Assembly (NCBI RefSeq): GCF_006542395.2
Contig: NZ_CP038231.1
Location: 372,001-436,000 of the forward strand
DNA length: 64,000 nt
Origin: Formicincola oecophyllae
GTDB taxonomy: Bacteria; Pseudomonadota; Alphaproteobacteria; Acetobacterales; Acetobacteraceae
Reading direction: 5' to 3'
Positions 9,836 through 19,245 of this stretch are shown piece by piece. The notes under the pieces were generated by a model. It did not search any database. It saw only the letters and a list, made by a program, of their open reading frames with translations, and was not told the origin of the DNA. The position numbers and the translations under genes are program-made. Positions within the stretch are counted from its first letter, which is position 1, and the number at the start of each line of letters is the position of its first letter.

Positions 9836-11386
9836 ATGTCCCAGCCCAAACAGCGCCCTGTGATGCTGACCATCCTTGATGGCTTCGGTTACCGTGACGA
9901 CAGCGCCGACAACGCTGTGCGCATGGCCCACATGCCCGTGTTCAACAAGCTGTGGAACGAATTCCCGCACAGCCTCCTGGAAGCCAGCGGCGAAGCCGTG
10001 GGGCTGCCCGCCGGCCAGATCGGCAACTCCGAGGTCGGCCACATGAACATCGGCGGTGGCCGCGTTGTCCTGCAGGACCTGCCGCGCATCACCAAAGCGT
10101 GCCAGGATGGCTCCATCGCCCAAAACCCTGTCCTGGTCGGCTTCATTGACGCGCTGAAAAAGTCTGGCGGCACGTGCCAGCTCCTTGGGCTGTGCTCCAA
10201 AGGTGGCGTGCACTCCTACCAGGAACACATCGTGGCGCTGGCCAAGACTGTGGCTGCCGCTGGCATCCCCGTTGTGCTGCACCTGTTCAGCGATGGGCGC
10301 GACGTTGCCCCTGAATCAGGCATTGAGTACTTCAAGGAAGTCATGGCCGAACTACCCAAGGGCGTGACCATCGGCACTGTTGGCGGCCGTTACTACGGCA
10401 TGGACCGTGACAACCGCTGGGACCGTGAGAAGCTTGCCTTCGACGCCATCCGTTATGGTGAAGGCCCGCACTTCCCCAACCCCATCGCTGTGCTGGAAGA
10501 CCAGTACAAGAAAGATAGCCGTGGTGACGAGTTCGTCATCCCCGCCGTTATCGATGGCTACAAGGGCATGAAGGATGGTGACGGCCTGCTGTCAGCCAAC
10601 TTCCGCGCTGACCGCATCCGCCAGATCATGGATGCGCTGGTCCTGCCTAACTTCGACGGCTTCGACCGTGGTCCTGGCAACCCCATCAAATGGGCTGCTG
10701 TCGCGACCATGACCGCTTACTCAGACACGCTCTCCAGCTATGTCCAGGTCCTGTTCCCACCAGAAATCTTGACGGAGACACTGGGTCAGATCGTCTCTGA
10801 GAACGGCCTCAAGCAGATCCGCATGGCCGAGACGGAGAAGTACCCCCACGTCACCTACTTCTTCAATGGTGGCCAGGAGAAGAAGTTCCCAGGCGAGGAC
10901 CGCATGCTTGTGGCCTCCCCCAAGGTCGCGACCTATGACCTGCAGCCTGAGATGAGCGAGCCTGAGCTGGCGGACGATGCCGTCAAGGCCATCAATTCCG
11001 GCAAGTACGACATGATCGTCCTGAATTTCGCTAACCCGGACATGGTTGGCCATTCAGGCCGCCTGGACGCCGCCATCAAAGCCTGTGAAGCTGTGGACAA
11101 TGGCTTGGGCAAAATCATTGAAGCCATCAAGAAGCAGAATGGCGTGTTCCTGCTGACGGCGGACCACGGCAACTGCGAGGTGATGAAAAACCCCAAGACC
11201 GGCAAACCCCAGACGGCCCACACCACCAACCCGGTGCCTTTCCTGGTGGCTGACTGGAAGCCTGGCTTCCAGTTCAAGCTGGAGAACGGCGCGCTTTGCG
11301 ACATCGCCCCAACCATGCTGCAAATCATGGGGCTGAAGCAGCCAGCGCAGATGACCGGTCATTCCCTGATCGTCAAGGAAGACTGA
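9836..11386 (+). CDS. gpmI: 2,3-bisphosphoglycerate-independent phosphoglycerate mutase
   Basis: Glycolytic/gluconeogenic enzyme interconverting 3- and 2-phosphoglycerate through a phosphoserine intermediate with two Mn2+. It is an alkaline-phosphatase superfamily fold of 516 residues, the usual length. Visible motifs are L-D-G-F-G with metal ligand Asp15, nucleophile Ser65 in G-N-S-E-V-G-H-M-N, S-D-G-R-D, N-F-R-A-D-R and the C-terminal metal motifs (N-P-D-M-V-G-H and T-A-D-H-G-N). The ATG has GAAGGAGTG upstream. Codon use is strongly optimised, fitting high expression. envC follows after about 95 bp. Confidence 0.98.
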   Translation: MSQPKQRPVMLTILDGFGYRDDSADNAVRMAHMPVFNKLWNEFPHSLLEASGEAVGLPAGQIGNSEVGHMNIGGGRVVLQDLPRITKACQDGSIAQNPVLVGFIDALKKSGGTCQLLGLCSKGGVHSYQEHIVALAKTVAAAGIPVVLHLFSDGRDVAPESGIEYFKEVMAELPKGVTIGTVGGRYYGMDRDNRWDREKLAFDAIRYGEGPHFPNPIAVLEDQYKKDSRGDEFVIPAVIDGYKGMKDGDGLLSANFRADRIRQIMDALVLPNFDGFDRGPGNPIKWAAVATMTAYSDTLSSYVQVLFPPEILTETLGQIVSENGLKQIRMAETEKYPHVTYFFNGGQEKKFPGEDRMLVASPKVATYDLQPEMSEPELADDAVKAINSGKYDMIVLNFANPDMVGHSGRLDAAIKACEAVDNGLGKIIEAIKKQNGVFLLTADHGNCEVMKNPKTGKPQTAHTTNPVPFLVADWKPGFQFKLENGALCDIAPTMLQIMGLKQPAQMTGHSLIVKED

Positions 11387-11481
11387 AGCTGGCACGGACA
11401 GTGACAGCAGGGTGGGGGCTGACACCCCCGCCATCCCCACGAGGCGGGCGCGCCTTCCCCGTGCGCGGCCGGAGGCGCTGA

Positions 11482-12552
11482 TTGCGTTTCCGGCTTTTTC
11501 CTGTTGGGGCGCCCTTTTGGCGCCTGGCCATTGCAGCGGCTGTCTTTGAGCTGCAGGGGGTGGCTGCCTGGAATGCGGCTCAGGCGCGCCCTCGCCTCCC
11601 CAACCATGGCAGCGCTGTGGCGGCGGCGCGCGCCATGGTGCAGACAGCCAACCAACAACAACGGGCCGTTCGCACCAGTTTGGCAACTTGCCAACGCGAC
11701 ATCGCCGCGTTAAAGGGGCGCCTGGCCACTACAGAGCAAAATCTTTCACAAGCCCAACGCCAGCGCAGCTCCATGTTGGCAGCGCTGCTCAACAACAAGC
11801 ACAACACGCTTTTGGGGCCTTTGGTCAAAGTGGCCACCAAACGCCTCAACGACCTCCAAACCCGCAAAGCGCAGCAGGAAATAGACCTCAGCGCGCTGGA
11901 AGGGCGCCAAGCCCAGCTCAAAGGGAAGCTGGCCCAAACCCAGCATGCAGCCCAACAGGGTGCAAGGGCACTCAAACAGGCCCTTGCTGCGCCCCCACCA
12001 ACTGCTGCACCCAAACCCAAATCACCCCCACCAGCGCCAAACCCACCAAGCAAAGCGGCGCATGCTGCCCCCTCAGCCAAGACGTCCCGTACAGCTCCCC
12101 GCCAAGCCATCCCCCATACCACTCCCCCAGCGCACGCCGACACAATGCCCAACCCAGGCCATGGATTGCGCCCTGGAAGCGCGCTTGTGCCTGTTCATGG
12201 GCGTTTGCGCAGCACATGGCATAGCGCCACACCTGACGGACCGTCCCAAGGCATAAGCTATGTCACACCCCGCAACAGCCTCGTGCTGGCGCCTTGCGCT
12301 GGCAAGGTGGTGTTCGCAGCGCCCTTCAACTTCTACGGCAACACCATCATTCTAGACTGTGGCCAATCCATGCATTTTGTGCTGGCAGGGCTGGGCACCA
12401 TAAGCGCTGACAAAAACGACCCCACAGTGCGCGGTGAGTCCATCGGCGCCATGGGGGAAGGGCGCACCACCCTGTTTGTGCAGTTGCGCCATGGCGACAG
12501 CCCCATCAACCCTGCCCCTTGGCTGGAACGTGGCGGCCGGCCCCAGCCATGA
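11482..12552 (+). CDS. EnvC-like murein hydrolase activator (degenerate LytM/M23 domain)
   Basis: Periplasmic activator of cell-wall amidases at division, as inferred from domain order and neighbours. The TTG start at 11482 follows CGGAGG. A hydrophobic N-terminus (about residues 8-28) looks like an export signal. Residues ~45-165 are Gln/Lys/Leu-rich coiled coil. A long Pro/Ala/Lys linker spans ~167-235. A LytM-like domain fills the end (G-K-V-V-F-A-A-P, then Y-G-N-T-I-I-L-D-C-G). The zinc ligands of active M23 peptidases are not evident, as in EnvC. The coiled coil is shorter than in E. coli EnvC. The gene sits between gpmI and, beyond FUSC, ctpA, the usual alphaproteobacterial context. Confidence 0.85.
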   Translation: MRFRLFPVGAPFWRLAIAAAVFELQGVAAWNAAQARPRLPNHGSAVAAARAMVQTANQQQRAVRTSLATCQRDIAALKGRLATTEQNLSQAQRQRSSMLAALLNNKHNTLLGPLVKVATKRLNDLQTRKAQQEIDLSALEGRQAQLKGKLAQTQHAAQQGARALKQALAAPPPTAAPKPKSPPPAPNPPSKAAHAAPSAKTSRTAPRQAIPHTTPPAHADTMPNPGHGLRPGSALVPVHGRLRSTWHSATPDGPSQGISYVTPRNSLVLAPCAGKVVFAAPFNFYGNTIILDCGQSMHFVLAGLGTISADKNDPTVRGESIGAMGEGRTTLFVQLRHGDSPINPAPWLERGGRPQP

Positions 12553-12554
12553 CC

Positions 12555-14873
12555 TCAGCCAGGTCCAGGCGCTTCTGTGGCCATAGCTTGGCTGGGGTTG
12601 AGGAAGTCGCAGTAGCGTTCCTCCAAAGCGGCAATCAGCAACAGGCAGAACAGGGCTTCAGTCAGTTTCTGGTTTAGCAAGGGGGCTTGGCTGGTGGCTG
12701 TGAATTGGCGCACGTTGCTGTCAAGTGCGCTCAGGGCTGTCTCAAACCGCTCACGGATCTCCCCCTCCCTTGCCTTGGGGAGGGCTGAGGGGAAATGGGC
12801 AGCGCGCGGCATGAGCAGATCAAGGCAGCTTTGGAACTGTTGGCGCAACAGCTGCGGGAAACCGCCTTCATGGATGAAGCGTTCGCAGCGGATGACGTTC
12901 AGCCCCAATGAAAGGGTGCCCAAAAGCCCTGCCAACCATTTCCGCACCAAAGGGTCACCTTCAACAGGGCCGCGCGTGGCGATTTGCGCAAAACGCGCCA
13001 GGGAATGGTTGATCCATTCATAGGAATGAGGGCCCGTGCGCAGGCACACCGGATGGTTGACTTGCCGCAGGGGGGCGCGCCCCCGCCCCGTTTGCGTGCG
13101 GAATTCCTGCCAAAGCCCCGCAAGGTCATGAAGCAGTGAGCGGCGCGCCCTGAAAGCCAGCTTCCCCAGGTTAAAGGGGAAGAACAGCTTGAACATCAGC
13201 ACAGCGGTTGTGGCGGAAAGGCACATGCATAGCGCCCGGTTGTAGTAGCTCAGCTCATCCATGTCGTGATGGTTGCTGAGGCCACTCATCAAAAACAGCA
13301 TAAAGCCGTAAATAATGCCGGCATACATGGTGCTTGGCGTGGCGCGGGCTTTGCAGGCTGTCATCAAGGCAAGGCCGAACACCAGCGCCAGGGGTTCGTA
13401 GGTCTTGATGGTGGGGATCATCACCGTTACCAGAAACCAGGCCATGGCAGCAGCGCACAGCGTGCCCTTTAACCAACCCATGGCGGCGCCTTCAGCATTG
13501 GCGCGCGGACTATAGACGCAGCACACCACAGTGGCATAAGCGATGAAGGACATGCCTTCAGACCAAGCCGTGACCTCAGCGATGAACCCCGTTACGACAA
13601 TGCACAGGGCACTCCTCACCCCCCCCAGGAGCGCCAGCTGCCGGTCGCACCACGGGTGGGGAACAGGCAGCGCAAGGCTTGGCCCGGCCATTTCATGGGC
13701 TGCAATGGCCAGGTCGTCCAGGACCTCAGCCAAAGTGAACAAATGCAATTTCTCTGGCGCGCTGAGGGGGGCTTCGCGGGCCAGGCCCTGACTGACCCCA
13801 CGAAGCCCATCCAGTTTCTGCAACAACGGCGCCAAATCCGCCGCCACGGCCTGGCTTGCTGGCAGGCCATTTTTGGCGCGCGCTGCTTTAGGGGGCGGCT
13901 GCGCCGACCAAACGTGCATGGTCTGTTCATAACGGTTTGTGAAAGCGTCCAGCTCAGCTAGGAATGCCTTGTGCGCGGCGTTATCATGGGGGGTGGCGTT
14001 CCTGATGATGCTGGCCCCTAGCAAATGGGAAAGGGCGGCTGCAAGCGCGCCCAACGCCAGCTGGGCCCGTTCGGCCATGGCGCGCCCATCAGGCCCCAGC
14101 TCTATGGCGATGAACTCCAAATCCTCCTGGAAGACCAGCATGCGGGCTATTTCCTGTTCGGCCAGGGTGGTGGCGGCACCAATACTGTCAGGGCTGTCCA
14201 CCCCTTCAGCCAATTGGCGCAGAACGCTGCACACGCTTGTGGTTGCCCTTTGCAGCCCCGCAGCCAGCCGTTTATGGGCCTTGAGGACAGGATCGCCTGA
14301 AAACACGGCTTCCACAGCCATTTCACACCCGATGCCCAACAGGATGTAGCTGGTCCGCGCCACTGCAATGTTAAACACGTTGCCGGCGTTTGGCGCAGCT
14401 GACATGGTGATGATGACGCAGGTGAAGCCCGCCAAGGCCCAGCCATAAGAGCGGAAGCTCACCTCCAGCCCAGCCAACGTCACACACACAATGACCCAGC
14501 CGCCAAGCCCCAGGTAGAACAGCCAGAACCCCTGCGGGAAAATGGCAGCTAGCGTCAGCGCAGCCGTCAAGCCTGCCAAAGTGCCCAAAGTGCGCCAATA
14601 AGCTTTGGAAAGGCTGCGGCCTGATGTGTCCTGGGCCACCACCCAGGCTGTCAGCGGGGCCCAGGCGGGACTGTCCAGTTCCATAGGCAGTGCTAGGCCA
14701 AGGGCCAGCAGGCACGCCACTGTGGTGCGCAGCGTAAACAAGAACCCAGGCGGCAGGGCAGGCCGGTACAGCCGCCACCAAGGCAAAGGCGGCCGCCCTG
14801 GAACCTTCACCCCTCCCAAAGGCGCTTGGGGCTGTTCAGGGCCTGTGGGCGGGGATGTCTGGCGGTTGGCCAT
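12555..14873 (-). CDS. FUSC-family inner-membrane exporter (aromatic acid efflux type)
   Basis: 772-residue membrane protein with the FUSC/AaeB layout: an N-terminal bundle of hydrophobic helices (about 45-190), a soluble helical region, a second bundle (about 425-565) and a cytoplasmic C-terminal domain. Relatives export hydroxylated aromatic acids (AaeB) or act with a membrane-fusion partner; the substrate here is unknown and no adaptor gene lies beside it. Its stop lies 2 bp from the envC stop, convergent with it. It interrupts the gpmI-envC / ctpA-rppH order on the opposite strand, which suggests a later insertion or rearrangement. Confidence 0.88.
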   Translation of the reverse strand: MANRQTSPPTGPEQPQAPLGGVKVPGRPPLPWWRLYRPALPPGFLFTLRTTVACLLALGLALPMELDSPAWAPLTAWVVAQDTSGRSLSKAYWRTLGTLAGLTAALTLAAIFPQGFWLFYLGLGGWVIVCVTLAGLEVSFRSYGWALAGFTCVIITMSAAPNAGNVFNIAVARTSYILLGIGCEMAVEAVFSGDPVLKAHKRLAAGLQRATTSVCSVLRQLAEGVDSPDSIGAATTLAEQEIARMLVFQEDLEFIAIELGPDGRAMAERAQLALGALAAALSHLLGASIIRNATPHDNAAHKAFLAELDAFTNRYEQTMHVWSAQPPPKAARAKNGLPASQAVAADLAPLLQKLDGLRGVSQGLAREAPLSAPEKLHLFTLAEVLDDLAIAAHEMAGPSLALPVPHPWCDRQLALLGGVRSALCIVVTGFIAEVTAWSEGMSFIAYATVVCCVYSPRANAEGAAMGWLKGTLCAAAMAWFLVTVMIPTIKTYEPLALVFGLALMTACKARATPSTMYAGIIYGFMLFLMSGLSNHHDMDELSYYNRALCMCLSATTAVLMFKLFFPFNLGKLAFRARRSLLHDLAGLWQEFRTQTGRGRAPLRQVNHPVCLRTGPHSYEWINHSLARFAQIATRGPVEGDPLVRKWLAGLLGTLSLGLNVIRCERFIHEGGFPQLLRQQFQSCLDLLMPRAAHFPSALPKAREGEIRERFETALSALDSNVRQFTATSQAPLLNQKLTEALFCLLLIAALEERYCDFLNPSQAMATEAPGPG

Positions 14874-15187
14874 GGCGCTCCAGCCTGTGTCACCAAGGCT
14901 ATGGCAGGACGTGATTGCAGACGGACAGCATACAGTCCTGCGCTGGATTTTCAGCTGTCTTTGTTGTCATTCAGTGCCCACCCAGTGCCCACCGGCCTTG
15001 CGCTGAAAGCAGGGGATGTCTGCTGGCGCGTGTGGCGCGAACAGGCCACCTGCCCAACTACCCTTGGCAAAATAGGGCCCACCCCCTTGGCGCAGCATGG
15101 TGTGGCAGTGCTATTCTGAGCGGCGTTGCCGCCCTTCTGCTTCAGTGCGGCTTTTTCTTGGCGCCAACGCAAGGATGAAACCTGGCA
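14874..15187. other. Divergent intergenic region FUSC/ctpA with an 11-bp tandem repeat
   Basis: This 314-bp stretch separates the divergent FUSC and ctpA genes and holds no ORF I can support. It contains a perfect tandem duplication of CAGTGCCCACC (14972-14982 and 14983-14993). No convincing -35/-10 pair stands out on either strand, though both genes need promoters here. Confidence 0.5.
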
Positions 15188-16837
15188 ATGACATGTTCCC
15201 GCCCCTCCCTGTCTCGTCTTGCCAGAGTGCGCCTGGCCGGATTTGGCCTCTGCGGCGTTCTGGGATTCGCCCTGGCCAGCCAGGCATGGGCGCAGCCCCC
15301 CGCCAACCAAGGGCGCTTCCTGCTGGCCCTGGATGAAGCCACCCCAACGCCCCCAGCCCCTGCGCAGGCTTTGCCTGCCGCCCCAACCAAGAAGCCAGTG
15401 GGGCAGGCCACTGTACCCCCAGCCGCTTCTGGGGAGGGGGAGGATGACGACCAGCAAGGCAAAGGTTCAGACGCCAACAACGCTGAAACTGTCCGCCTGC
15501 TAACGCTGTTTGGAACCGTCATGGACATTGTGCGCGCTGAGTATGTGCAGCCCATGACATACAAGAAGCTCATCAACAATGCGCTCAATGGCATGGTGGG
15601 GGACCTTGACCCGCATTCAGCCTATATGTCGCCTGAGCAATTCAAGGAGATGCAGGACGAGATGGGCGGTCAGTTCGGCGGCCTGGGACTGCAGATCCAG
15701 TCAGATGCTAAGCATCTGCGCATCGTCTCCCCCATTGACGGCACACCTGCTGCCAAAGCTGGATTGAAACCAGGGGAAGTCATCCTAGATGTGGACGGCA
15801 AATCCGTGGCTGACATGAATGTCGACCAGGCCGTGAAGAAAATGCGCGGCAAGCCTGGCACCAAAGTGACTTTGACGTTGCTTGACCCCAAAACAGGCAA
15901 AACGCGCACTGTCACCCTCACGCGCCAAATCATCCACGTTCAGGTGGTGCGCGCTGCCCTTTACGGGCCGGTGGCCTATATACGCATCAGTGAATTTGGC
16001 GACCATGTGGCCAAGGAAGTACGCAAAGCCTGGGAAAAACTGCAGGAAGACGCCCAGAAAAAACATGTGCACATTATAGGCCTTGTCCTTGACGTGCGCT
16101 CCGACCCCGGCGGGAAACTGGACCAGGTCATTGCCGTGTGCCGCGACTTCATCAAGCAGGGGGAGATTGTCTCTATCCGGGGGCGCCACCCTGAAAACAA
16201 CCAGCATTGGGAAGCCAAAGGGCGCGACATCACCCATGGGCTGCCCATTGTGGTGCTGACCAACGCTGGCTCCGCCTCCGCCAGCGAGATTCTGGCTGGC
16301 GCTATCAAGGACCACCACCGGGGCCTCATCATGGGGCAGCGCACCTTTGGCAAAGGCTCTGTGCAAACCATCATCCCCATTGCCGACCAGGGCGCGTTGC
16401 GCCTCACGACAGCGCGCTACTACACGCCTTCTGGGCAATCCATCCAAGGCCACGGCATCACGCCAGACATCCCTGTGGCTGAAAGCGCTGATGACGATTC
16501 ATTCTACACCTACCATGAATCGGACCTCGCCCATGTGCTGAGCAATGTCGGCAGCAAAAAAGCCGCTGCGGAAGTAGCCACCTTGCCGCCAGCGGCACGG
16601 ACCATCCCCAAAGAGCCGCCAAAAGGCTGGCCGGCTTATGACCCCACCAACCCCAAAACAGATTTCCAGCTTCAGCAGGCCCTCCACCTGCTTCATGCTG
16701 AAACCAACACCCCTGAACCACGTGTGGAGGTGACGTCTGCCACCCTCACGCCCCACAAAGAAGGGGTTCCTGCCAGCAAAGCTGCTCCAGCCAAAGTTCC
16801 AGCCAAGCCAGCGCCAGCTCAGCACGCAGTGCCTTAA
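15188..16837 (+). CDS. ctpA: C-terminal processing peptidase (S41 family, CtpA-like)
   Basis: Periplasmic serine protease that trims the C-termini of envelope proteins. The 549 residues start with a signal peptide (basic start, hydrophobic 14-30, cleavage likely after A-Q-A-W-A), then a Pro/Ala linker, a PDZ domain (about 165-235) and the S41 protease domain. The catalytic pair is Ser364 in G-S-A-S-A-S-E and Lys389 in F-G-K-G-S-V-Q, the expected 25-residue spacing. The end is a Lys/Pro/Ala-rich tail. The ATG has AAGGA upstream. rppH follows on the same strand. Confidence 0.95.
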   Translation: MTCSRPSLSRLARVRLAGFGLCGVLGFALASQAWAQPPANQGRFLLALDEATPTPPAPAQALPAAPTKKPVGQATVPPAASGEGEDDDQQGKGSDANNAETVRLLTLFGTVMDIVRAEYVQPMTYKKLINNALNGMVGDLDPHSAYMSPEQFKEMQDEMGGQFGGLGLQIQSDAKHLRIVSPIDGTPAAKAGLKPGEVILDVDGKSVADMNVDQAVKKMRGKPGTKVTLTLLDPKTGKTRTVTLTRQIIHVQVVRAALYGPVAYIRISEFGDHVAKEVRKAWEKLQEDAQKKHVHIIGLVLDVRSDPGGKLDQVIAVCRDFIKQGEIVSIRGRHPENNQHWEAKGRDITHGLPIVVLTNAGSASASEILAGAIKDHHRGLIMGQRTFGKGSVQTIIPIADQGALRLTTARYYTPSGQSIQGHGITPDIPVAESADDDSFYTYHESDLAHVLSNVGSKKAAAEVATLPPAARTIPKEPPKGWPAYDPTNPKTDFQLQQALHLLHAETNTPEPRVEVTSATLTPHKEGVPASKAAPAKVPAKPAPAQHAVP

Positions 16838-16918
16838 TGACCTTAATGAATAGAGAGCCTTTCCAAGGCCCTGTTTCGGTTCCAGGCTAGCAGTAGCCAA
16901 ACCTTAAGGAGACACACC

Positions 16919-17488
16919 ATGGCCCCCATGACGGACCCAAGCACCCTACCCTACAGGCGTAATGCCGGCATTGCCCTTTTCAATCATTGTGGGGAGCTTT
17001 TCCTGGCCAAGCGCACCGACCTTGCCGGCAATGTATGGCAATTCCCCCAAGGTGGCATTGACGAGGACGAAACCCCCCTTGAAGCAGCCTGGCGTGAAAT
17101 GGGCGAGGAAACCGGCACTAATGACGCCGTCCTGCTGGGCAGCCTGCCTGAGTGGGTGCGCTATGACCTGCCAGCCAACCTGGTAGGGCAGGCACTGGGG
17201 GGACGCTACCGTGGCCAGGAGCAGAAATGGTTCGTGTTCGGCTTCACAGGGCAGGACAGTGCTATCAACCTCACTTTGCAGACCCCGCCTGAATTCAGCG
17301 CCTGGCGCTGGGTGAAGCCAGCTGACGTCCTTTCAGGGGCCTATGATTTGGGCTTCAAGAAGGAGCTTTACAGCCAAATCATTCCCCAGTTGGTGCAGGT
17401 GTTTGAAGGGGCGGCGCACGCCAGCGATGCTGAGGCACGCCAATGGGCTGAAAAAGCCAAGGCCTGGGTTGCTGCCAGCCAAGGGTGA
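16919..17488 (+). CDS. rppH: RNA pyrophosphohydrolase (Nudix), RppH
   Basis: Removes pyrophosphate from mRNA 5' ends to start decay; alphaproteobacterial relatives (IalA/NudH) also hydrolyse dinucleoside polyphosphates. The 189-residue protein has a complete Nudix box at residues 45-67 (G-x5-E-x7-R-E-x2-E-E-x-G). It also has the family start Y-R-R-N-A-G-I-A-L-F and the W-Q-F-P-Q-G-G motif that identifies RppH rather than other Nudix enzymes. The ATG is preceded by TTAAGGAGACACACC. The order ctpA-rppH is conserved in many Alphaproteobacteria. Confidence 0.96.
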   Translation: MAPMTDPSTLPYRRNAGIALFNHCGELFLAKRTDLAGNVWQFPQGGIDEDETPLEAAWREMGEETGTNDAVLLGSLPEWVRYDLPANLVGQALGGRYRGQEQKWFVFGFTGQDSAINLTLQTPPEFSAWRWVKPADVLSGAYDLGFKKELYSQIIPQLVQVFEGAAHASDAEARQWAEKAKAWVAASQG

Positions 17489-17535
17489 GGGACGTTCCCC
17501 TGCGATTACCATCCTCGTGCCTGGCGGGCGGGCTT

Positions 17536-19233
17536 TCAAGAAGGCTCCACCACCTTGCCTTGCTCCAGGTGGATAACGCGCTGCGCTGCCTTGATGGCGG
17601 CGTGGCGGTGCGCCACCAAAAGGGTTGTCCTGCCGGCGCGCATCGCAGTGATGGCCGCCAGAACGCGCGCTTCCGTAGCAGCGTCAAGGGCTGAAGTCGC
17701 CTCATCCAGCAGCAGCAGGCGTGGCTGCCTGACAAGGGCGCGCGCCAAGGCCACACGCTGGGCCTGCCCCCCTGAAAGGCGCTGGCCATCAGGCCCCACA
17801 CGGAAATCAGCCCCACCTGGCAGGTCATCCAGGAAATCAATCGCCGCTGCTGCGCAGGCAGCTTTGAATTCACTTAAAGTGGCTGTTGGGCGCCCCAAAA
17901 GGATGTTGTCACGCACGCTCATGTCGAAAAGCGCCGTTTCCTGGCACACATAAGCCATGGATGCCCGCAGTGACGGCAGATTCACTGTGCTGATGTCAGT
18001 GCCATCCAGCATGATGCGCCCTGATGAGGGGTCGTGAAGGCGCGGGACCAGGGAAAGCAAGGTGGATTTGCCAGCGCCGGAAGGCCCTGCGAAAGCCACC
18101 ATGGTGCCTGCTGGGATTTCAAAACTGACATCCTCCAGCGCACTGCGGCCATCATCATAGCTGTGACATACATGCTCGAAACGCAACGTACCCTGCCCAG
18201 GCGGCAGGGCCTTGGCGCCAGGGTGCTGGCGGATGGCGGGTGGCTCATCAATAACAGCGAACACGCGCGCCATGCCCCCCATTCCTTCCTGCAAAGCCGT
18301 GTTGAGCGACCCCAAAGACCGCAAAGGGCGCGATGAGGCAAACAAGGCCGCTACAAACGCCGTAAATCCCCCCAGTGTCGCCCCGCCTGTGGCCGCCCGC
18401 CAGCCTGCGAAACCCAGCACAAAAGCGATGGCCGCGCCACCGATGACCTCCAACATAGGGTCCAGCCTGGCGCGGTTGCACGCAATGCGCAGGAACGTGT
18501 CATGGAGCCTGGCGAAAGCCCTGCCAGCCCTGGCTTCCTCGTGGGCCTCCAGACCATAGGTGCGCACTTGCCGCGCTAGGGCGAAGCTCTCCGTCAGAAG
18601 GGCTGCTGTCTGGCCCATCTGCTCCTGCGCGCCGGAAGCGCTACGCCGCACCGCACGCCCCAGGCGCTGCACCGGGACAGAAGCGAGGGGGTACAGCACA
18701 ATGGCGGCCAGGCTCAGCTCCCAGTCCATCCACACCATGGCCACGACAAGGCCAGCCAAGGTGATGACGTCACCCAACGCGTTGACTGAACGGGTCAGCG
18801 CTTCCCTGATGGCCAGGGCATCTGATGTGAAACGCGCGCTCCACTGCGCTGGCGCCTCACGTTCCAGCCACGCTACGTCAGCGGCTAAAGTGTGGGCGAA
18901 CATGCGTTTCTGCAGGTTTCTCATCACCTTCATGACCATGGTCTGAACAGCGACATTCTGCCCGTACTGCGCAAGCGCCTTGGCGCCTGTCACCCCCATG
19001 ACCAGCAACGGCACCTGGTAGAGAATGCGCCTGTCGTGGGCGGTGAACATGTCAATGGCCTTCTTGATGACTACAGGGTAAGCCGCCGTCAGGCTGCCCA
19101 TCAGCATAGTCAGCAGCACCATGGCCCCCAACAGACACGAATGGGGCGTCACTTCCTCACGGAAAATGCGCCATGCAAGCGTCATGGTGGTGGCAGGGGG
19201 GGTGGGATTTGTCACAAGCAAGCGCTGAACCAA
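17536..19233 (-). CDS. MsbA-like ABC exporter (fused permease and ATPase)
   Basis: Half-transporter of 565 residues: an N-terminal six-helix exporter membrane domain (about 25-310) and a C-terminal ATPase with Walker A (G-P-S-G-A-G-K-S-T, near 380), signature L-S-G-G-Q (near 486) and Walker B L-L-L-L-D-E-A-T-S-A-L-D (near 504). It is of the MsbA/lipid-flippase type, working as a homodimer. The substrate cannot be told from sequence; lipid A or another lipid is possible. The start may be the TTG at 19233, 12 bp after the cca stop and so translationally coupled, or the ATG at 19185. Confidence 0.9.
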   Translation of the reverse strand: MVQRLLVTNPTPPATTMTLAWRIFREEVTPHSCLLGAMVLLTMLMGSLTAAYPVVIKKAIDMFTAHDRRILYQVPLLVMGVTGAKALAQYGQNVAVQTMVMKVMRNLQKRMFAHTLAADVAWLEREAPAQWSARFTSDALAIREALTRSVNALGDVITLAGLVVAMVWMDWELSLAAIVLYPLASVPVQRLGRAVRRSASGAQEQMGQTAALLTESFALARQVRTYGLEAHEEARAGRAFARLHDTFLRIACNRARLDPMLEVIGGAAIAFVLGFAGWRAATGGATLGGFTAFVAALFASSRPLRSLGSLNTALQEGMGGMARVFAVIDEPPAIRQHPGAKALPPGQGTLRFEHVCHSYDDGRSALEDVSFEIPAGTMVAFAGPSGAGKSTLLSLVPRLHDPSSGRIMLDGTDISTVNLPSLRASMAYVCQETALFDMSVRDNILLGRPTATLSEFKAACAAAAIDFLDDLPGGADFRVGPDGQRLSGGQAQRVALARALVRQPRLLLLDEATSALDAATEARVLAAITAMRAGRTTLLVAHRHAAIKAAQRVIHLEQGKVVEPS

Positions 19234-19245
19234 GGGGCGTTGGCG

